A DNA stretch of 64,000 nt, taken from contig NZ_CDMG01000004.1 of NCBI RefSeq assembly GCF_001282945.1, positions 217,503 to 281,502 on the forward strand. The letters are read 5' to 3'. Origin of the DNA: Helicobacter ailurogastricus (GTDB taxonomy: Bacteria > Campylobacterota > Campylobacteria > Campylobacterales > Helicobacteraceae). The notes below the pieces were generated by a model. The model did not search any database, was not told the origin of the DNA, and saw nothing but the letters and a program-made list of their open reading frames with translations. Made by a program: the position numbers and the translations under genes. Positions within the stretch are counted from its first letter, which is position 1; each line of letters starts with the position of its first letter. Of this stretch, positions 33,734-42,187 are shown piece after piece.

Positions 33734-35443
33734 CTAGAATAGGTTATAGAGTTGTGCCAAAGGTAATTTGTCCGCCGCGTGGGAGGTAACCTCGTTGCCA
33801 TCCACCTTAACTTTGTAGGTTTCAGGGTTGACTTCGATGTGCGCGGTCACATCGTTGAACTTAAGGTCTTTTTTGGTGATGTTGCGGCAGTTTTTCACAG
33901 GCAACACGATTCTTTGCAAGCCCAATTCTTCCTTGATGCCGTTTTCATAAGCAACTTGAGACACGAAAGTGATGTTGGTGTCAAATTTGGCTTTGCCGTG
34001 GTGGCCAAACATTTCGCGGTAATAAACGGGTTGGGGAGTGGGGATAGAAGCGTTGGCATCGCCCATTTGAGAAAGCGCAATGAATCCGCCTTTGATGATC
34101 ATGTTGGGTTTAATGCCAAAGAACGCAGGGCTCCAAAGCACCAAGTCAGCGTATTTGCCCACTTCCACAGAACCGACATATTCAGAAATGCCGTGTGCGA
34201 TGGCGGGGTTGATGGTGTATTTGGCGATGTAGCGTTTAATGCGGAAGTTGTCGTTGTCGCCTTTTTCTTCAGGCAAGCGGCCAAATTCTTTTTTGTTTTT
34301 GTCCGCTGTTTGCCAAGTGCGGGTGATCACTTCGCCCACACGGCCCATGGCTTGAGAGTCGGAGCTGGTGATGGAGAAAATCCCCATGTCGTGGAGTTTA
34401 TCTTCAGCCGCGATGGTTTGGGGGCGGATACGAGAGTCGGCAAATTCCACATCTTCTTTGATGTTTTTATCCAAGTGGTGGCACACCATCAACATGTCCA
34501 TGTGTTCGGCTTCTGTGTTTTTGGTGAAAGGAATGGTGGGGTTTGTGGAAGCGGGAAGGATGTTAAATTCGCCTGCCATTTTGATCACATCGGGAGCGTG
34601 TCCGCCGCCAGCACCTTCAGTGTGGAAAGTGTGGATGGTGCGTCCAGCGATGGCTTCTAGGGTGTCTTCCACACAGCCGGCTTCATTTAGGGTGTCGGTG
34701 TGGATGGCTACTTGCACATCGTATTTGTCAGCGATGTTTAGAGCGTGGTTGATGGCTGAGGGTGTGCTGCCCCAGTCTTCGTGGATTTTAAAGCCAATGG
34801 CCCCAGCGTAAAGTTGGTCAGTCAAAGAGGGTTCATAAGACACATTCCCTTTTCCAAGGTAGCCAAGGTTCATGGCGTATTCTTCAGAAGCGCGGAGCAT
34901 TTCTTTTAAGTTCCAGCGGCCGGGAGTGATGGTGGTGGCGTTGGTGCCATCTGCAGGGCCTGTACCGCCTCCGATCATTGTGGTGATTCCGCTAGCAAAT
35001 GCTGTGGGGATTTGTTGAGGAGAAATGAAGTGGATGTGTGTGTCGATCCCACCAGCCGTTACGATCAAACCTTCGCCGGCAAGAGCTTCAGTAGCAGGGC
35101 CTACGCAGAGCCTGTTGCAAACACCATCTTGGAGGTCTTTGTTGCCGGCTTTGCCGATGCCGTGGATTTTGCCGTTTTTAATGCCAATGTCGGCTTTGTA
35201 AATGCCGGTGTAATCCACGATCAAAGCGTTGGTGATGACGAGGTCAAGTTCGTGGCTGCTGGGGCTGTTGGTTTGGCCCATACCATCGCGGATGGTTTTA
35301 CCGCCCCCGAATTTGATTTCTTCGCCATAAGTGGTGCAGTCGTGTTCGACTTCTAGGATTAGGTCAGTGTCGCCTAAGCGCACTTTATCGCCCGTAGTGG
35401 GCCCATACATAGAAACATATTCTTTGCGAGAAATTTTTTTCAT
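33734..35443 (-). CDS. ureB: Urease beta subunit (catalytic)
   Basis: The 569-residue catalytic subunit of the nickel urease, which hydrolyses urea to ammonia and carbamate. Nickel ligands are visible: [10 protein letters not shown] (about residues 135-144), the carbamylated lysine in [12 protein letters not shown] (about 218), [12 protein letters not shown] and SSDSQAMGR with the metal aspartate. The flap histidine is in MVCHHLDKN. Length equals that of H. pylori UreB. ATG 35443 lies 14 bases after the ureA stop with AAGGAAAG before it. Long antisense open frames in this gene are compositional shadows. Confidence 0.98.
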   Translation of the reverse strand: MKKISRKEYVSMYGPTTGDKVRLGDTDLILEVEHDCTTYGEEIKFGGGKTIRDGMGQTNSPSSHELDLVITNALIVDYTGIYKADIGIKNGKIHGIGKAGNKDLQDGVCNRLCVGPATEALAGEGLIVTAGGIDTHIHFISPQQIPTAFASGITTMIGGGTGPADGTNATTITPGRWNLKEMLRASEEYAMNLGYLGKGNVSYEPSLTDQLYAGAIGFKIHEDWGSTPSAINHALNIADKYDVQVAIHTDTLNEAGCVEDTLEAIAGRTIHTFHTEGAGGGHAPDVIKMAGEFNILPASTNPTIPFTKNTEAEHMDMLMVCHHLDKNIKEDVEFADSRIRPQTIAAEDKLHDMGIFSITSSDSQAMGRVGEVITRTWQTADKNKKEFGRLPEEKGDNDNFRIKRYIAKYTINPAIAHGISEYVGSVEVGKYADLVLWSPAFFGIKPNMIIKGGFIALSQMGDANASIPTPQPVYYREMFGHHGKAKFDTNITFVSQVAYENGIKEELGLQRIVLPVKNCRNITKKDLKFNDVTAHIEVNPETYKVKVDGNEVTSHAADKLPLAQLYNLF

Positions 35444-35457
35444 CGGTCTTCCTTTCC

Positions 35458-36162
35458 TTATTTATTGTCGCAACCGCAGTTGATGGTGCCAAAGCCATGT
35501 TCTTTGGCGCGTTTTACAGCAAGTTTTTTGCCATCGTGATCGGCTTGTCGATCCACTAGGGAGTTGAAGCCATAGATGCGTTTATTGCCGCCAATGTCGA
35601 TCAAATCCACGGTTTTTTCTTCCCCGGGTTCAAAGCGCACAGCAGTACCTGAAGCGATGTCTAGGCGTTTGCCATAGGCTTTTTCGCGATCGAAGTCTAG
35701 AAGCTTATTGACTTCGAAGAAGTGGAAGTGTGAGCCCACTTGCACAGGGCGATCGCCTTTGTTTTTCACTTTTAATTGGATAGCGTGTTTGCTGGCGTTG
35801 AGGGTGATGTCTTCGTTTTTGAGGATCACTTCGCCGGGAGCGAGTTTGTCGCTGCCAGCTTCTACGGGAGTGTGGATGGTTACCAATTTTGTCCCGTCAG
35901 GAAAGCCCGCTTCAATCCCCACTTCGTGGATCATGTGCGCCACGCCAGGCATCACATCATCGGCTTTGAGTAAGGTCCTGCCTTCTTGCATCAAATCTGC
36001 CACGCTTTTTTTACCTGCGCGGGCCTCTTCCATCACATGCGCACTGATCAAAGCCACAGCTTCAGTGTAGTTCAACTTAATGCCTTTGGCTTTGCGTTGT
36101 TTGGCTAGTTCTCCCGCATAATGGAGCATCAATTTATCTAGCTCTTTAGGGGTAAGCTTCAT
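35458..36162 (-). CDS. ureA: Urease alpha subunit (fused gamma-beta type)
   Basis: A 234-residue structural subunit that fuses the UreA and UreB chains of other bacteria, a Helicobacter trait. The first half begins [20 protein letters not shown]. The second half holds the [13 protein letters not shown] and [22 protein letters not shown] (positions 142-163) segments and ends in the short Helicobacter tail [14 protein letters not shown]. It assembles with UreB into the large spherical complex. GAGGAGTTTAGG precedes ATG 36162. An inverted repeat and -10 box lie upstream. Confidence 0.98.
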   Translation of the reverse strand: MKLTPKELDKLMLHYAGELAKQRKAKGIKLNYTEAVALISAHVMEEARAGKKSVADLMQEGRTLLKADDVMPGVAHMIHEVGIEAGFPDGTKLVTIHTPVEAGSDKLAPGEVILKNEDITLNASKHAIQLKVKNKGDRPVQVGSHFHFFEVNKLLDFDREKAYGKRLDIASGTAVRFEPGEEKTVDLIDIGGNKRIYGFNSLVDRQADHDGKKLAVKRAKEHGFGTINCGCDNK

Positions 36163-36219
36163 CCTAAACTCCTCTTATAAAATGGTGTTATTGAATAGCG
36201 CAAGCTATCAACGAGGCAA

Positions 36220-36225
36220 ATTTTA
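36220..36225 (-). promoter_or_regulatory. Candidate -10 box (TAAAAT) of the ureAB promoter
   Basis: The minus strand reads AGATACTAAAATTTGCC. TAAAAT at 36225-36220 is the best -10 match upstream of ureA and would give a leader of about 50 bases. The inverted repeat at 36232-36266 lies immediately upstream, covering about -17 to -52. Confidence 0.45.
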
Positions 36226-36231
36226 GTATCT

Positions 36232-36266
36232 TTTGGCTAATGGTTGTTAATATTTTGTTAGCCAAA
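36232..36266. promoter_or_regulatory. 9-bp perfect inverted repeat upstream of ureA, candidate operator
   Basis: TTTGGCTAA (36232-36240) and TTAGCCAAA (36258-36266) are perfect reverse complements separated by a 17-base AT-rich spacer. The centre-to-centre distance of the arms is 26 bases. The ure promoter of H. pylori is bound by NikR and the acid-responsive ArsR, so a regulator site is expected here. I cannot assign the protein, as the arms do not obviously match the published NikR consensus. Confidence 0.5.
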
Positions 36267-36325
36267 GATAATGTTATTTATTCTTTGTTAATCTTATTCA
36301 CAAAAAGCATGAAAATAGGGAGAAA

Positions 36326-36413
36326 TGGCGGAGAGAAAGGGATTCGAACCCTTGAAGGCTTGCACCTTACACGCGTTCCAGGCGTGCTCCTTCAACCACT
36401 CGGACATCTCTCC
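36326..36413 (-). tRNA. tRNA-Ser (anticodon GGA)
   Basis: An 88-base class II tRNA on the minus strand. The acceptor stem GGAGAGA pairs with TCTCTCC, followed by discriminator G and an encoded CCA. The anticodon arm is CACGC-CTGGAAC-GCGTG, with GGA at 36379-36377. It has a variable arm and a T-arm of the GGTTCGAATCC type. It reads UCC and UCU. A TGT-TAAAAT extended -10 (36427-36435) lies just upstream. Confidence 0.97.
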
Positions 36414-36426
36414 AAGAAAAACGGCT

Positions 36427-36435
36427 ATTTTAACA
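36427..36435 (-). promoter_or_regulatory. Extended -10 promoter of tRNA-Ser
   Basis: TGT-TAAAAT on the minus strand, 14 bases upstream of the mature tRNA 5' end. Confidence 0.5.
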
Positions 36436-36452
36436 CATTTTGCCTAAAAAAC

Positions 36453-36836
36453 CTAAAACCCCAAAAATGGCCTAAACACCACCCCATCTATTCTCATTTT
36501 TAAGGCTTGCTCAATCTGCCCTTCATGGTCGATCACCCATAAAACCCTTGCATCGCTCAAATAATCATCCGCCAATTCTTGGTAGGTCTTAGGCTCGTCT
36601 TCTACAAGGATATAACTTGGTTTAAAATTATGCATCAACGCCCACTCTAAGGGAGAGCGCACGCACACAGCGTATTTCACCCCATTCGTGCTGCAATGCG
36701 CGGACAGCTCAAAGGCTTTCTTGTCTGTGGCGTGAAAATACACGACAGCGCTCGCCAAAGTTTGGGCGATTTGTTCGGTTTCTTTGACCCACACAAAGGG
36801 GCTTGTGGGAATTTGTGGATGCCCGAAAATCAACAT
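36453..36836 (-). CDS. Conserved protein of unknown function (HP1065-like position)
   Basis: 127 residues from ATG 36836; the longer frame start lies inside the upstream gene and lacks a better ribosome binding site. The visible order (MLIFGHPQIPTSPFVWV, AVCVRSPLEWALMHNFKPSYILVED, cited by its ends AVCVRSPLEW and PSYILVED, then VLWVIDHEGQIEQAL) suggests a small alpha/beta fold, with no membrane segment. It overlaps the preceding small gene by seven bases and lies in the order tatB-tatC-queA-rsmG-small gene-this gene, as I remember from H. pylori HP1060-HP1065. I do not recognise a function. Confidence 0.6.
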   Translation of the reverse strand: MLIFGHPQIPTSPFVWVKETEQIAQTLASAVVYFHATDKKAFELSAHCSTNGVKYAVCVRSPLEWALMHNFKPSYILVEDEPKTYQELADDYLSDARVLWVIDHEGQIEQALKMRIDGVVFRPFLGF

Positions 36837-37042
36837 GCACTTTCCTTTAAACACGCCTTAGAGCAATAGACACAGCCCTGAGAGTGGATGGCTTCTTGGC
36901 TGGTTACATAGGTTTTGCAATGGGCGCACTCGAGCATGTCTAGCTCTGCGTTGGAGTCGTTTTTAGGCGGGGGGGTTTTCATTTTAGGTCTTAGCCACAA
37001 AAACAGCCCCACCACAATGGCTAATAAAAATAACAATCTCAA
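36830..37042 (-). CDS. Small membrane-anchored zinc-ribbon protein (PP0621-like, HP1064-like)
   Basis: 70 residues from a TTG start at 37042, which overlaps the rsmG stop as TTGA and has AAGGGGG upstream. An N-terminal transmembrane helix (LLFLLAIVVGLFLWL) is followed by a proline/lysine linker. The C-terminal zinc ribbon has two CXXC pairs (CAHCKTYV and CVYCSKAC). This layout fits the PP0621 family of unknown function. The ribbon would face the cytoplasm or periplasm depending on topology, which I cannot decide. Confidence 0.65.
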   Translation of the reverse strand: MRLLFLLAIVVGLFLWLRPKMKTPPPKNDSNAELDMLECAHCKTYVTSQEAIHSQGCVYCSKACLKESAC

Positions 37043-37566
37043 TTTGCCCCCTTGCGATAGAAGTAAACTCGTTTGCCATAGGCAAAACACTCTTCGGGCA
37101 AACAAGAAATCTCCGTGCTTAAATTGCTCCCCTTATAAAAGAGAAAATGCCCGCCTTTTTCTAAGAAGGGGGCGCTTAAATTTAGCAGCTCTTGTGCTGG
37201 CATCAAAGCCCTAGAAGTGATTAAATCCACTTTTAAAGCGGGCAACTCTTGCAAGCGCAGGCGTTTTAAACGCACATTTTGTAAATCTAGGCTCGCTTTT
37301 AAATGGTGTAAAAACGCTATTTTTTTAGCATTGGGCTCTAACAAAATAAAACGAGCATGAGGGCAGGCTAGGCTTAAGGGGATCGCTGGAAAGCCCGCCC
37401 CAGAGCCCACATCTAAACAACTCTTAAAGGGGGCGATGAAGTCCAAAACCTGCAAGCTATCCGCAATGTTGCGCTCGATGTCTTGGCGGTTTTTAGCCCC
37501 GCTCAAATTATGTACCCTATTCCACTCTAAAAGCAAGTTACTAAATAAATCTAATTTGTCTTTCAT
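37039..37566 (-). CDS. rsmG: 16S rRNA (guanine-527-N7)-methyltransferase RsmG (GidB)
   Basis: 175 residues from ATG 37566, whose ATGA overlaps the queA stop; the longer open frame upstream is inside queA. The SAM-binding loop is CLDVGSGAGFPAIPLSLA (about residues 50-67), preceded by LLLEWNRVHNLSGAKNRQDI, typical of GidB. It methylates G527 of 16S rRNA, and loss of it gives low-level streptomycin resistance in other bacteria. Length matches H. pylori GidB. Confidence 0.95.
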   Translation of the reverse strand: MKDKLDLFSNLLLEWNRVHNLSGAKNRQDIERNIADSLQVLDFIAPFKSCLDVGSGAGFPAIPLSLACPHARFILLEPNAKKIAFLHHLKASLDLQNVRLKRLRLQELPALKVDLITSRALMPAQELLNLSAPFLEKGGHFLFYKGSNLSTEISCLPEECFAYGKRVYFYRKGAN

Positions 37567-38591
37567 AAAATCAACATCCCATCGCCGTAGGAATAAAAGC
37601 GGTAATGGTGTTCTATGGCGATTTTGTAGAGCTCGAGGCATTTATCCAAGCCCACCATAGACGCAACGAGCATGATTAAGGTCGATTCGGGCAGGTGGAA
37701 ATTTGTTAAAAGGGCTTGTGCTGCTCTAACCGGATTGCCCGGGTGTAAAAAGAGATTGCAAGGTTCAAGCCCCAAGCCCCTTTTATAATGCTCTGTGGCT
37801 CTTAAAGCAGTGGTGCCGACACATAAAATATAGCGGGCTTCATCTAGGGCTTGCCCCGCCTTAAAAGACACTTCTACAAATTCGGCGTGCATGGGGTGCT
37901 CTCTAATGTCCTCACTCTGCACGCTTAAAAAAGTCCCCGCCCCTACATGTAGGGTGATGAAGACATGCTTAAAGTTCTTTAATAGGTGGTCCTTTGCGCT
38001 TTGCGAAAAATGTAAAGACGCGGTGGGGGCGGCGATCGCCCCTAGATTTTTGGCAAACACACTTTGGTAATCCTGTGTGTCTTGGCTTGTGTCGGGGCGC
38101 TTTAAATAGGGCGGGATGGGCATATGCCCTAAGAGTTCAAGCATGCCAAGCACTTTGGCCCACTCTAAAGGTTTGCCCTCGTGTCTAAAGCCCAGCACGC
38201 GCAAGCCATCATTAAGCACTTCTAAAACTTCGCAAGAATAACCCTGCTCTAGCTCTAAAACAAGTCCGGGGCGCACTTTTCCGCGCACTTGGGCCAAACA
38301 CGCCGTGGGGCTAGCCGCGTGGTGCAATAAAATTTCTACTCGGCGTTTTTGGGCGGTGTGGGCAAATAATCTGGCTTTCATCACCTTAGTGTCGTTGAGC
38401 ACCACCAAAGCGTCCTTGGGGAAAAAATCAAAGATTTTTTTAAAGGTGGTGTGTGTCAGCCGATCGCTTGCCCTTTCATAGACCATTAATTTAGCGTTTT
38501 CTTTGGGGTTGATGGGGTGTGTGGCGATCAAGTGCTGGGGCAAGTGATAGGCGTAGCTGGCGCGCTTAAACTCTTTGGGGATATTAGGCAT
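37563..38591 (-). CDS. queA: S-adenosylmethionine:tRNA ribosyltransferase-isomerase QueA
   Basis: A 342-residue enzyme that moves the ribosyl part of SAM onto 7-aminomethyl-7-deazaguanine in tRNA to make epoxyqueuosine. Signature pieces are YHLPQHLIATHPINPKENAKLMV (positions 14-36), LVVLNDTKVMKARLF, VTLHVGAGTF-like FITLHVGAGTFLSV and NLFLHPG with NFHLPESTL. It overlaps tatC by eight bases and rsmG by four, forming a compact minus-strand operon. Confidence 0.96.
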   Translation of the reverse strand: MPNIPKEFKRASYAYHLPQHLIATHPINPKENAKLMVYERASDRLTHTTFKKIFDFFPKDALVVLNDTKVMKARLFAHTAQKRRVEILLHHAASPTACLAQVRGKVRPGLVLELEQGYSCEVLEVLNDGLRVLGFRHEGKPLEWAKVLGMLELLGHMPIPPYLKRPDTSQDTQDYQSVFAKNLGAIAAPTASLHFSQSAKDHLLKNFKHVFITLHVGAGTFLSVQSEDIREHPMHAEFVEVSFKAGQALDEARYILCVGTTALRATEHYKRGLGLEPCNLFLHPGNPVRAAQALLTNFHLPESTLIMLVASMVGLDKCLELYKIAIEHHYRFYSYGDGMLIL

Positions 38592-39291
38592 TATCGTCTT
38601 TGGGGGCTGGATTAACCATTTTTGCGATCAAGATTGAGAGCCCATACAACCCGATTAAAGGCATTGCCATGAGTATCTGGCTCATCACATCGGGGGGGGT
38701 GATGATCGCCGCCACAATAAAAATGGCCACAATGGCGTATTTAAAATAGTTTTTGAGAGTGGCATCGGTGATTAGCCCCACTTTGGCTAAGAAAAACGCC
38801 AAAACGGGCAACTCAAACGCCAGCCCAAAGCCCAAAATCAAGCGGGTAAAAAAACTCACATAGCTAGAAGCCGAAATGTTTGCCTCAAACATCGCCGCCC
38901 CAAAATTTGCCAAATAGTGCATCACAAAGGGAAAAACCACATAGTAAGAAAAACACGCTCCCAAAGCAAACATCACGCTCCCAAAGAACACAAAGGGCAA
39001 GACCACCTTTTTTTCATTTTTATAAAGCCCGGGGGCGATGAAAAGCCATGCTTGCCAAAAAATCACGGGCATGGACACGGCCAGAGCGGCCAAAAAACTC
39101 ACTTTAATCGCCACCATCACCCCCTCAATGGGCGAGATTTGGATGAGTTTTCCATGGTAAGACGCTTTGATCCACGCAAAAATTTCTTGCCAAAAGCTAA
39201 AGCACAGCCCAAAGGCCAACACCAACACCAAAATCGAGATCAAAAGCCGTTTGCGTAAATCCTCTAAATGCGGTTTTAAATCTTCAAGCAT
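38584..39291 (-). CDS. tatC: Sec-independent protein translocase TatC
   Basis: A 235-residue membrane protein with six predicted helices, the twin-arginine signal receptor. The N-terminus LKPHLEDLRKRLLISI is the conserved LXXHLXELRXRL motif. A conserved periplasmic F-rich segment (PGLYKNEKK) and ITPPDVMSQ are present; ITPPD is encoded over eight C at 38692-38699, which is functionally constrained. It overlaps tatB by eight bases and queA by eight. Confidence 0.96.
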   Translation of the reverse strand: MLEDLKPHLEDLRKRLLISILVLVLAFGLCFSFWQEIFAWIKASYHGKLIQISPIEGVMVAIKVSFLAALAVSMPVIFWQAWLFIAPGLYKNEKKVVLPFVFFGSVMFALGACFSYYVVFPFVMHYLANFGAAMFEANISASSYVSFFTRLILGFGLAFELPVLAFFLAKVGLITDATLKNYFKYAIVAIFIVAAIITPPDVMSQILMAMPLIGLYGLSILIAKMVNPAPKDDNA

Positions 39292-39709
39292 CTAGAGAGC
39301 TTTTTGGGGTTTTTTCTAAACTCACTTTGGGTTTTTCTACCTCTTCTGTTTTTTCTTCTTTTTTGGGGGCGTTTAGGCTCTCTAGGGGGTTGCTTTTAGC
39401 GATGCTCTCCATGCTTTTTTGCAAGTCTTGCACTTCGGGCATTTGGGGGATGTTTTCTAGTTCTTGTTTTAAATCCCCTAGGGGTTTGGCCTGTTGCTTA
39501 AAAAACTCTTGGTACTCAAGGGCTTCTTTTTTCAGCTCCTCCATGTGGATTTCTTTATCTAGGCTCTCTTTGGCTTCGTTTAAACTCTTCTTCACCGCTC
39601 TAAAAAAGCGGGCAAGATCGAGCATCGCCTGTGGAAACTTCTCCGGTCCTAAGAAAATGATAGCGACCACCACGATCACCACCAACTCAAAAAATCCCAT
39701 CCCAAACAT
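39284..39709 (-). CDS. tatB: Sec-independent protein translocase TatB
   Basis: A 141-residue protein with one N-terminal membrane helix (GFFELVVIVVVAIIFLGPEKFPQ) containing the typical FLGPEKFP hinge. It is followed by an amphipathic helix (LDLARFFRAVKKSLNEAK) and a long charged cytoplasmic tail. It binds TatC and twin-arginine substrates. It is the first gene of the tatB-tatC-queA-rsmG block. Confidence 0.93.
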   Translation of the reverse strand: MFGMGFFELVVIVVVAIIFLGPEKFPQAMLDLARFFRAVKKSLNEAKESLDKEIHMEELKKEALEYQEFFKQQAKPLGDLKQELENIPQMPEVQDLQKSMESIAKSNPLESLNAPKKEEKTEEVEKPKVSLEKTPKSSLDA

Positions 39710-39787
39710 CTACTAACCTTATTTTAAGCAAAGGCCACATTATAGCACAGGCAATTTTAACTTTTTATGGTTTTATAAGCCATACTT

Positions 39788-39796
39788 TGCTATAAA
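39788..39796 (+). promoter_or_regulatory. Extended -10 promoter of rpoD
   Basis: TGC-TATAAA lies 52 bases upstream of the rpoD ATG in the gap divergent from tatB. A small hairpin (ATGGTTT-TAT-AAGCCAT) lies a few bases upstream of it. Confidence 0.5.
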
Positions 39797-39848
39797 GACC
39801 AATTCCCAAGCGCTTATCAGACTGCAACCCGTTTAAAGTGAGGACACC

Positions 39849-41741
39849 ATGGAAAACAAAGACAACAAAGCCCCCAAACCCCAAAAAACCCCCACCAAAC
39901 AAGCTTCGGCCCAAGAGGAGTTGGAACAACTTTTTAAAGAGAGTCAGCCCAGCGTTTCTTACGAGCGCATCATCGACATTCTGCAAAAAGTCCCTAGCAC
40001 TTCCCAGCTTAAAAAACTTAAAGAGTGGGCGCACAAATACAACAAAACCTTTATCCACTCTTCAGAGTACGCCCACACTTCTTTATCTTCACTTGAGCGC
40101 AAGGTGGGGAGCAAAAAATCTAAGCCTCTTGAGGAGGAGCCCGAGGAGAACCTAGACTTTAAAGAAAAGGAATTGCCCGAGTGGTCCAGAAGCGATAGCC
40201 CTGTGCGCATGTATTTGCGCGAAATGGGCGAGATCCCTCTTCTTAGCAAAGAGGAGGAGGTGCATTTAAGCAAGCAGATCAAGCTGGGCGAAAACATCAT
40301 TTTAGACGCGATCTGCTCTGTGCCCTATCTCATCGACTTTATTTACAACTACAAAGAGGCCTTGATTAACCGCGAAAGAAGGGTCAAGGAGTTGTTTAGA
40401 AACTTTGACGATGAGGGGAGCTTGCCTAAGAAAGACGAAGAGGGCGAGATGGAGGAGAACGAGGAAGAAGACGCTCTAGAGATAAAAAAAAATGTTTCTG
40501 AAAAAGACAAAAAACGGGTAGAGAAGGTCTTAGAGAGCTTTAAAGCTTTGATCAAGGCTAAAAAAGATTGGCTCAAATTCTTAAATACCCCCAAAGAGGA
40601 GCAAGAGGACCCGCTTTTACACGCCTTGACCTTAGCCTATAAATGCCGCATTTTAAAAGAAAAGCTTTACGACCTAGGGCCCACAAGCAAGCTCATTGGT
40701 GAGCTGGTCAAGGCGATGGAAACCTCGCTCAAAAGTGGGGATGGCTTTGAAAAAGAGTTAAAACGCTTGGAATACAAACTCTCGCTTTTTAACGAGAGCC
40801 TGATTGAGAATCACAGAAATATTTTAAAAAACATCACCACCATGAGTCGCGAGGAGATCGCCGCGATGGTGCCCGAAGCCACGATGATTAGCATTTATAT
40901 GGAAATTAAAAAACTCTTCCAAACCAAAGAGGCGAGCGAAGATGGCTTTAATTTAGAGCCCGCAAAGCTCAAGGAGATTTTAAACCAAATCAAGCGGGGC
41001 AAGCTCATCTCGGATAAAGCCAAAAACAAAATGGCGCGTTCCAACCTGCGCCTTGTGGTGAGCATCGCTAAACGCTACACTTCTAGGGGCTTGCCCTTCT
41101 TAGACTTGATCCAAGAGGGCAATATCGGACTGATGAAAGCGGTGGATAAATTCGAGCACGAAAAAAATTATAAATTCTCCACTTACGCTACGTGGTGGAT
41201 CAAACAGGCCATCAGCCGCGCCATTGCCGATCAGGCCCGCACCATCCGTATCCCCATCCACATGATCGACACCATTAACCGCATCAATAAAGTCATGCGC
41301 AAGCACATGCAAGAAAATGGCAAAGAGCCGGATCTAGACCTCGTGGCTAAAGAAGTGGGCCTACCTTTAGATAAAGTAAAAAATGTGATTAAGATCACCA
41401 AAGAACCCATCAGTTTAGAGTCGCCCGTAGGCAACGATGATGATGGCAAATTTGGGGATTTCGTAGAAGATCGCAATGTCGTGAGCTCTATGGATCACAT
41501 CATGAGGGAGGATTTAAAAGCACAGATTGATGGGGTTTTAGACCAACTCAATGAGCGAGAAAAATCCGTGATTCGCATGCGTTTTGGCTTGCTAGAAGAT
41601 GAGAGCGATCGCACACTAGAGGAGATTGGTAAAGAGCTCAATGTGACGCGTGAGCGGGTGCGCCAAATTGAAAGCAGCGCAATTAAAAAACTAAGAAGCC
41701 CGCAGTATGGGCGTTTGCTCCGCAGTTATTTACGCATATGA
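39849..41741 (+). CDS. rpoD: RNA polymerase major sigma factor RpoD
   Basis: A 630-residue primary sigma factor. A K/P-rich start and region 1.1 are followed by region 1.2 (DSPVRMYLREMGEIPLLSKEEE), given here as DSPVRMYLREMGE, and a large acidic non-conserved region (GEMEENEEEDALE). Regions 2.1-2.4 contain LDLIQEGNIGLMKAVDKFE and STYATWWIKQAISRAI. Region 4.2 is TLEEIGKELNVTRERVRQIE. It fits the common Helicobacter sigma-80 type; promoters in this window rely on extended -10 boxes. The stop overlaps the next gene as ATGA. Confidence 0.97.
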   Translation: MENKDNKAPKPQKTPTKQASAQEELEQLFKESQPSVSYERIIDILQKVPSTSQLKKLKEWAHKYNKTFIHSSEYAHTSLSSLERKVGSKKSKPLEEEPEENLDFKEKELPEWSRSDSPVRMYLREMGEIPLLSKEEEVHLSKQIKLGENIILDAICSVPYLIDFIYNYKEALINRERRVKELFRNFDDEGSLPKKDEEGEMEENEEEDALEIKKNVSEKDKKRVEKVLESFKALIKAKKDWLKFLNTPKEEQEDPLLHALTLAYKCRILKEKLYDLGPTSKLIGELVKAMETSLKSGDGFEKELKRLEYKLSLFNESLIENHRNILKNITTMSREEIAAMVPEATMISIYMEIKKLFQTKEASEDGFNLEPAKLKEILNQIKRGKLISDKAKNKMARSNLRLVVSIAKRYTSRGLPFLDLIQEGNIGLMKAVDKFEHEKNYKFSTYATWWIKQAISRAIADQARTIRIPIHMIDTINRINKVMRKHMQENGKEPDLDLVAKEVGLPLDKVKNVIKITKEPISLESPVGNDDDGKFGDFVEDRNVVSSMDHIMREDLKAQIDGVLDQLNEREKSVIRMRFGLLEDESDRTLEEIGKELNVTRERVRQIESSAIKKLRSPQYGRLLRSYLRI

Positions 41742-42187
41742 AGAGTCTTTTATTCCTGTGTCTGGGCAATATTTGCCGCTCGATGCTCGCACGGGGGATT
41801 GCTGCCGACATCATTAAAAAGCAAGGGCTGGGTCTGGTTGTGGATGGGGCGGGCATCTCTAGCTACCACGAGGGCGAGCTGGCCCACCCACCCATCATCG
41901 CTTTAGCCAAAAGGCATGGCATCGATTTGACCCCCTTTAGAAGCAAACCCATTAGCCAAGATTTGGCAAGCAGGTTTGATCGCATTGTGGCGATGGATCG
42001 TAGCAATGTCGAGGCTTTAAAGAGTCTAGGCATCGCGCACCCTAATATCTGCAAATTGGGGGATTTTGGCTTGCAGGGTGTGGATATTCCCGACCCCTAC
42101 ACCTATACAGAGGAGAGGGATTTTGAAGAGGTTTATGCCTTGATCGATCTAGGGGTGCAAAATCTCCTAGCCAGCGTGCATGCTTAA
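41738..42187 (+). CDS. Low-molecular-weight protein-tyrosine phosphatase
   Basis: A 149-residue cytoplasmic phosphatase. The P-loop is FLCLGNICRSMLA, fitting CX5R with the nucleophile at Cys8. The general acid aspartate pair lies in DIPDPY near residue 115. In other bacteria such enzymes dephosphorylate tyrosine kinases of polysaccharide export or arsenate; no matching kinase or ars gene is nearby. It begins inside the rpoD stop and overlaps the next gene by eight bases, so the three genes are translationally coupled. Confidence 0.9.
   Translation: MKSLLFLCLGNICRSMLARGIAADIIKKQGLGLVVDGAGISSYHEGELAHPPIIALAKRHGIDLTPFRSKPISQDLASRFDRIVAMDRSNVEALKSLGIAHPNICKLGDFGLQGVDIPDPYTYTEERDFEEVYALIDLGVQNLLASVHA

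Noticed and set aside
33779..34660. 293-codon open frame antisense to ureB
   Set aside because: It lies wholly inside the intact ureB gene, has no ribosome binding site and reads as phenylalanine/valine/histidine-rich shadow sequence. ureB codon bias explains it.
38692..38699. Run of eight G in tatC (C on the coding strand)
   Set aside because: It encodes ITPPD in an essential, intact gene; no sign of switching.
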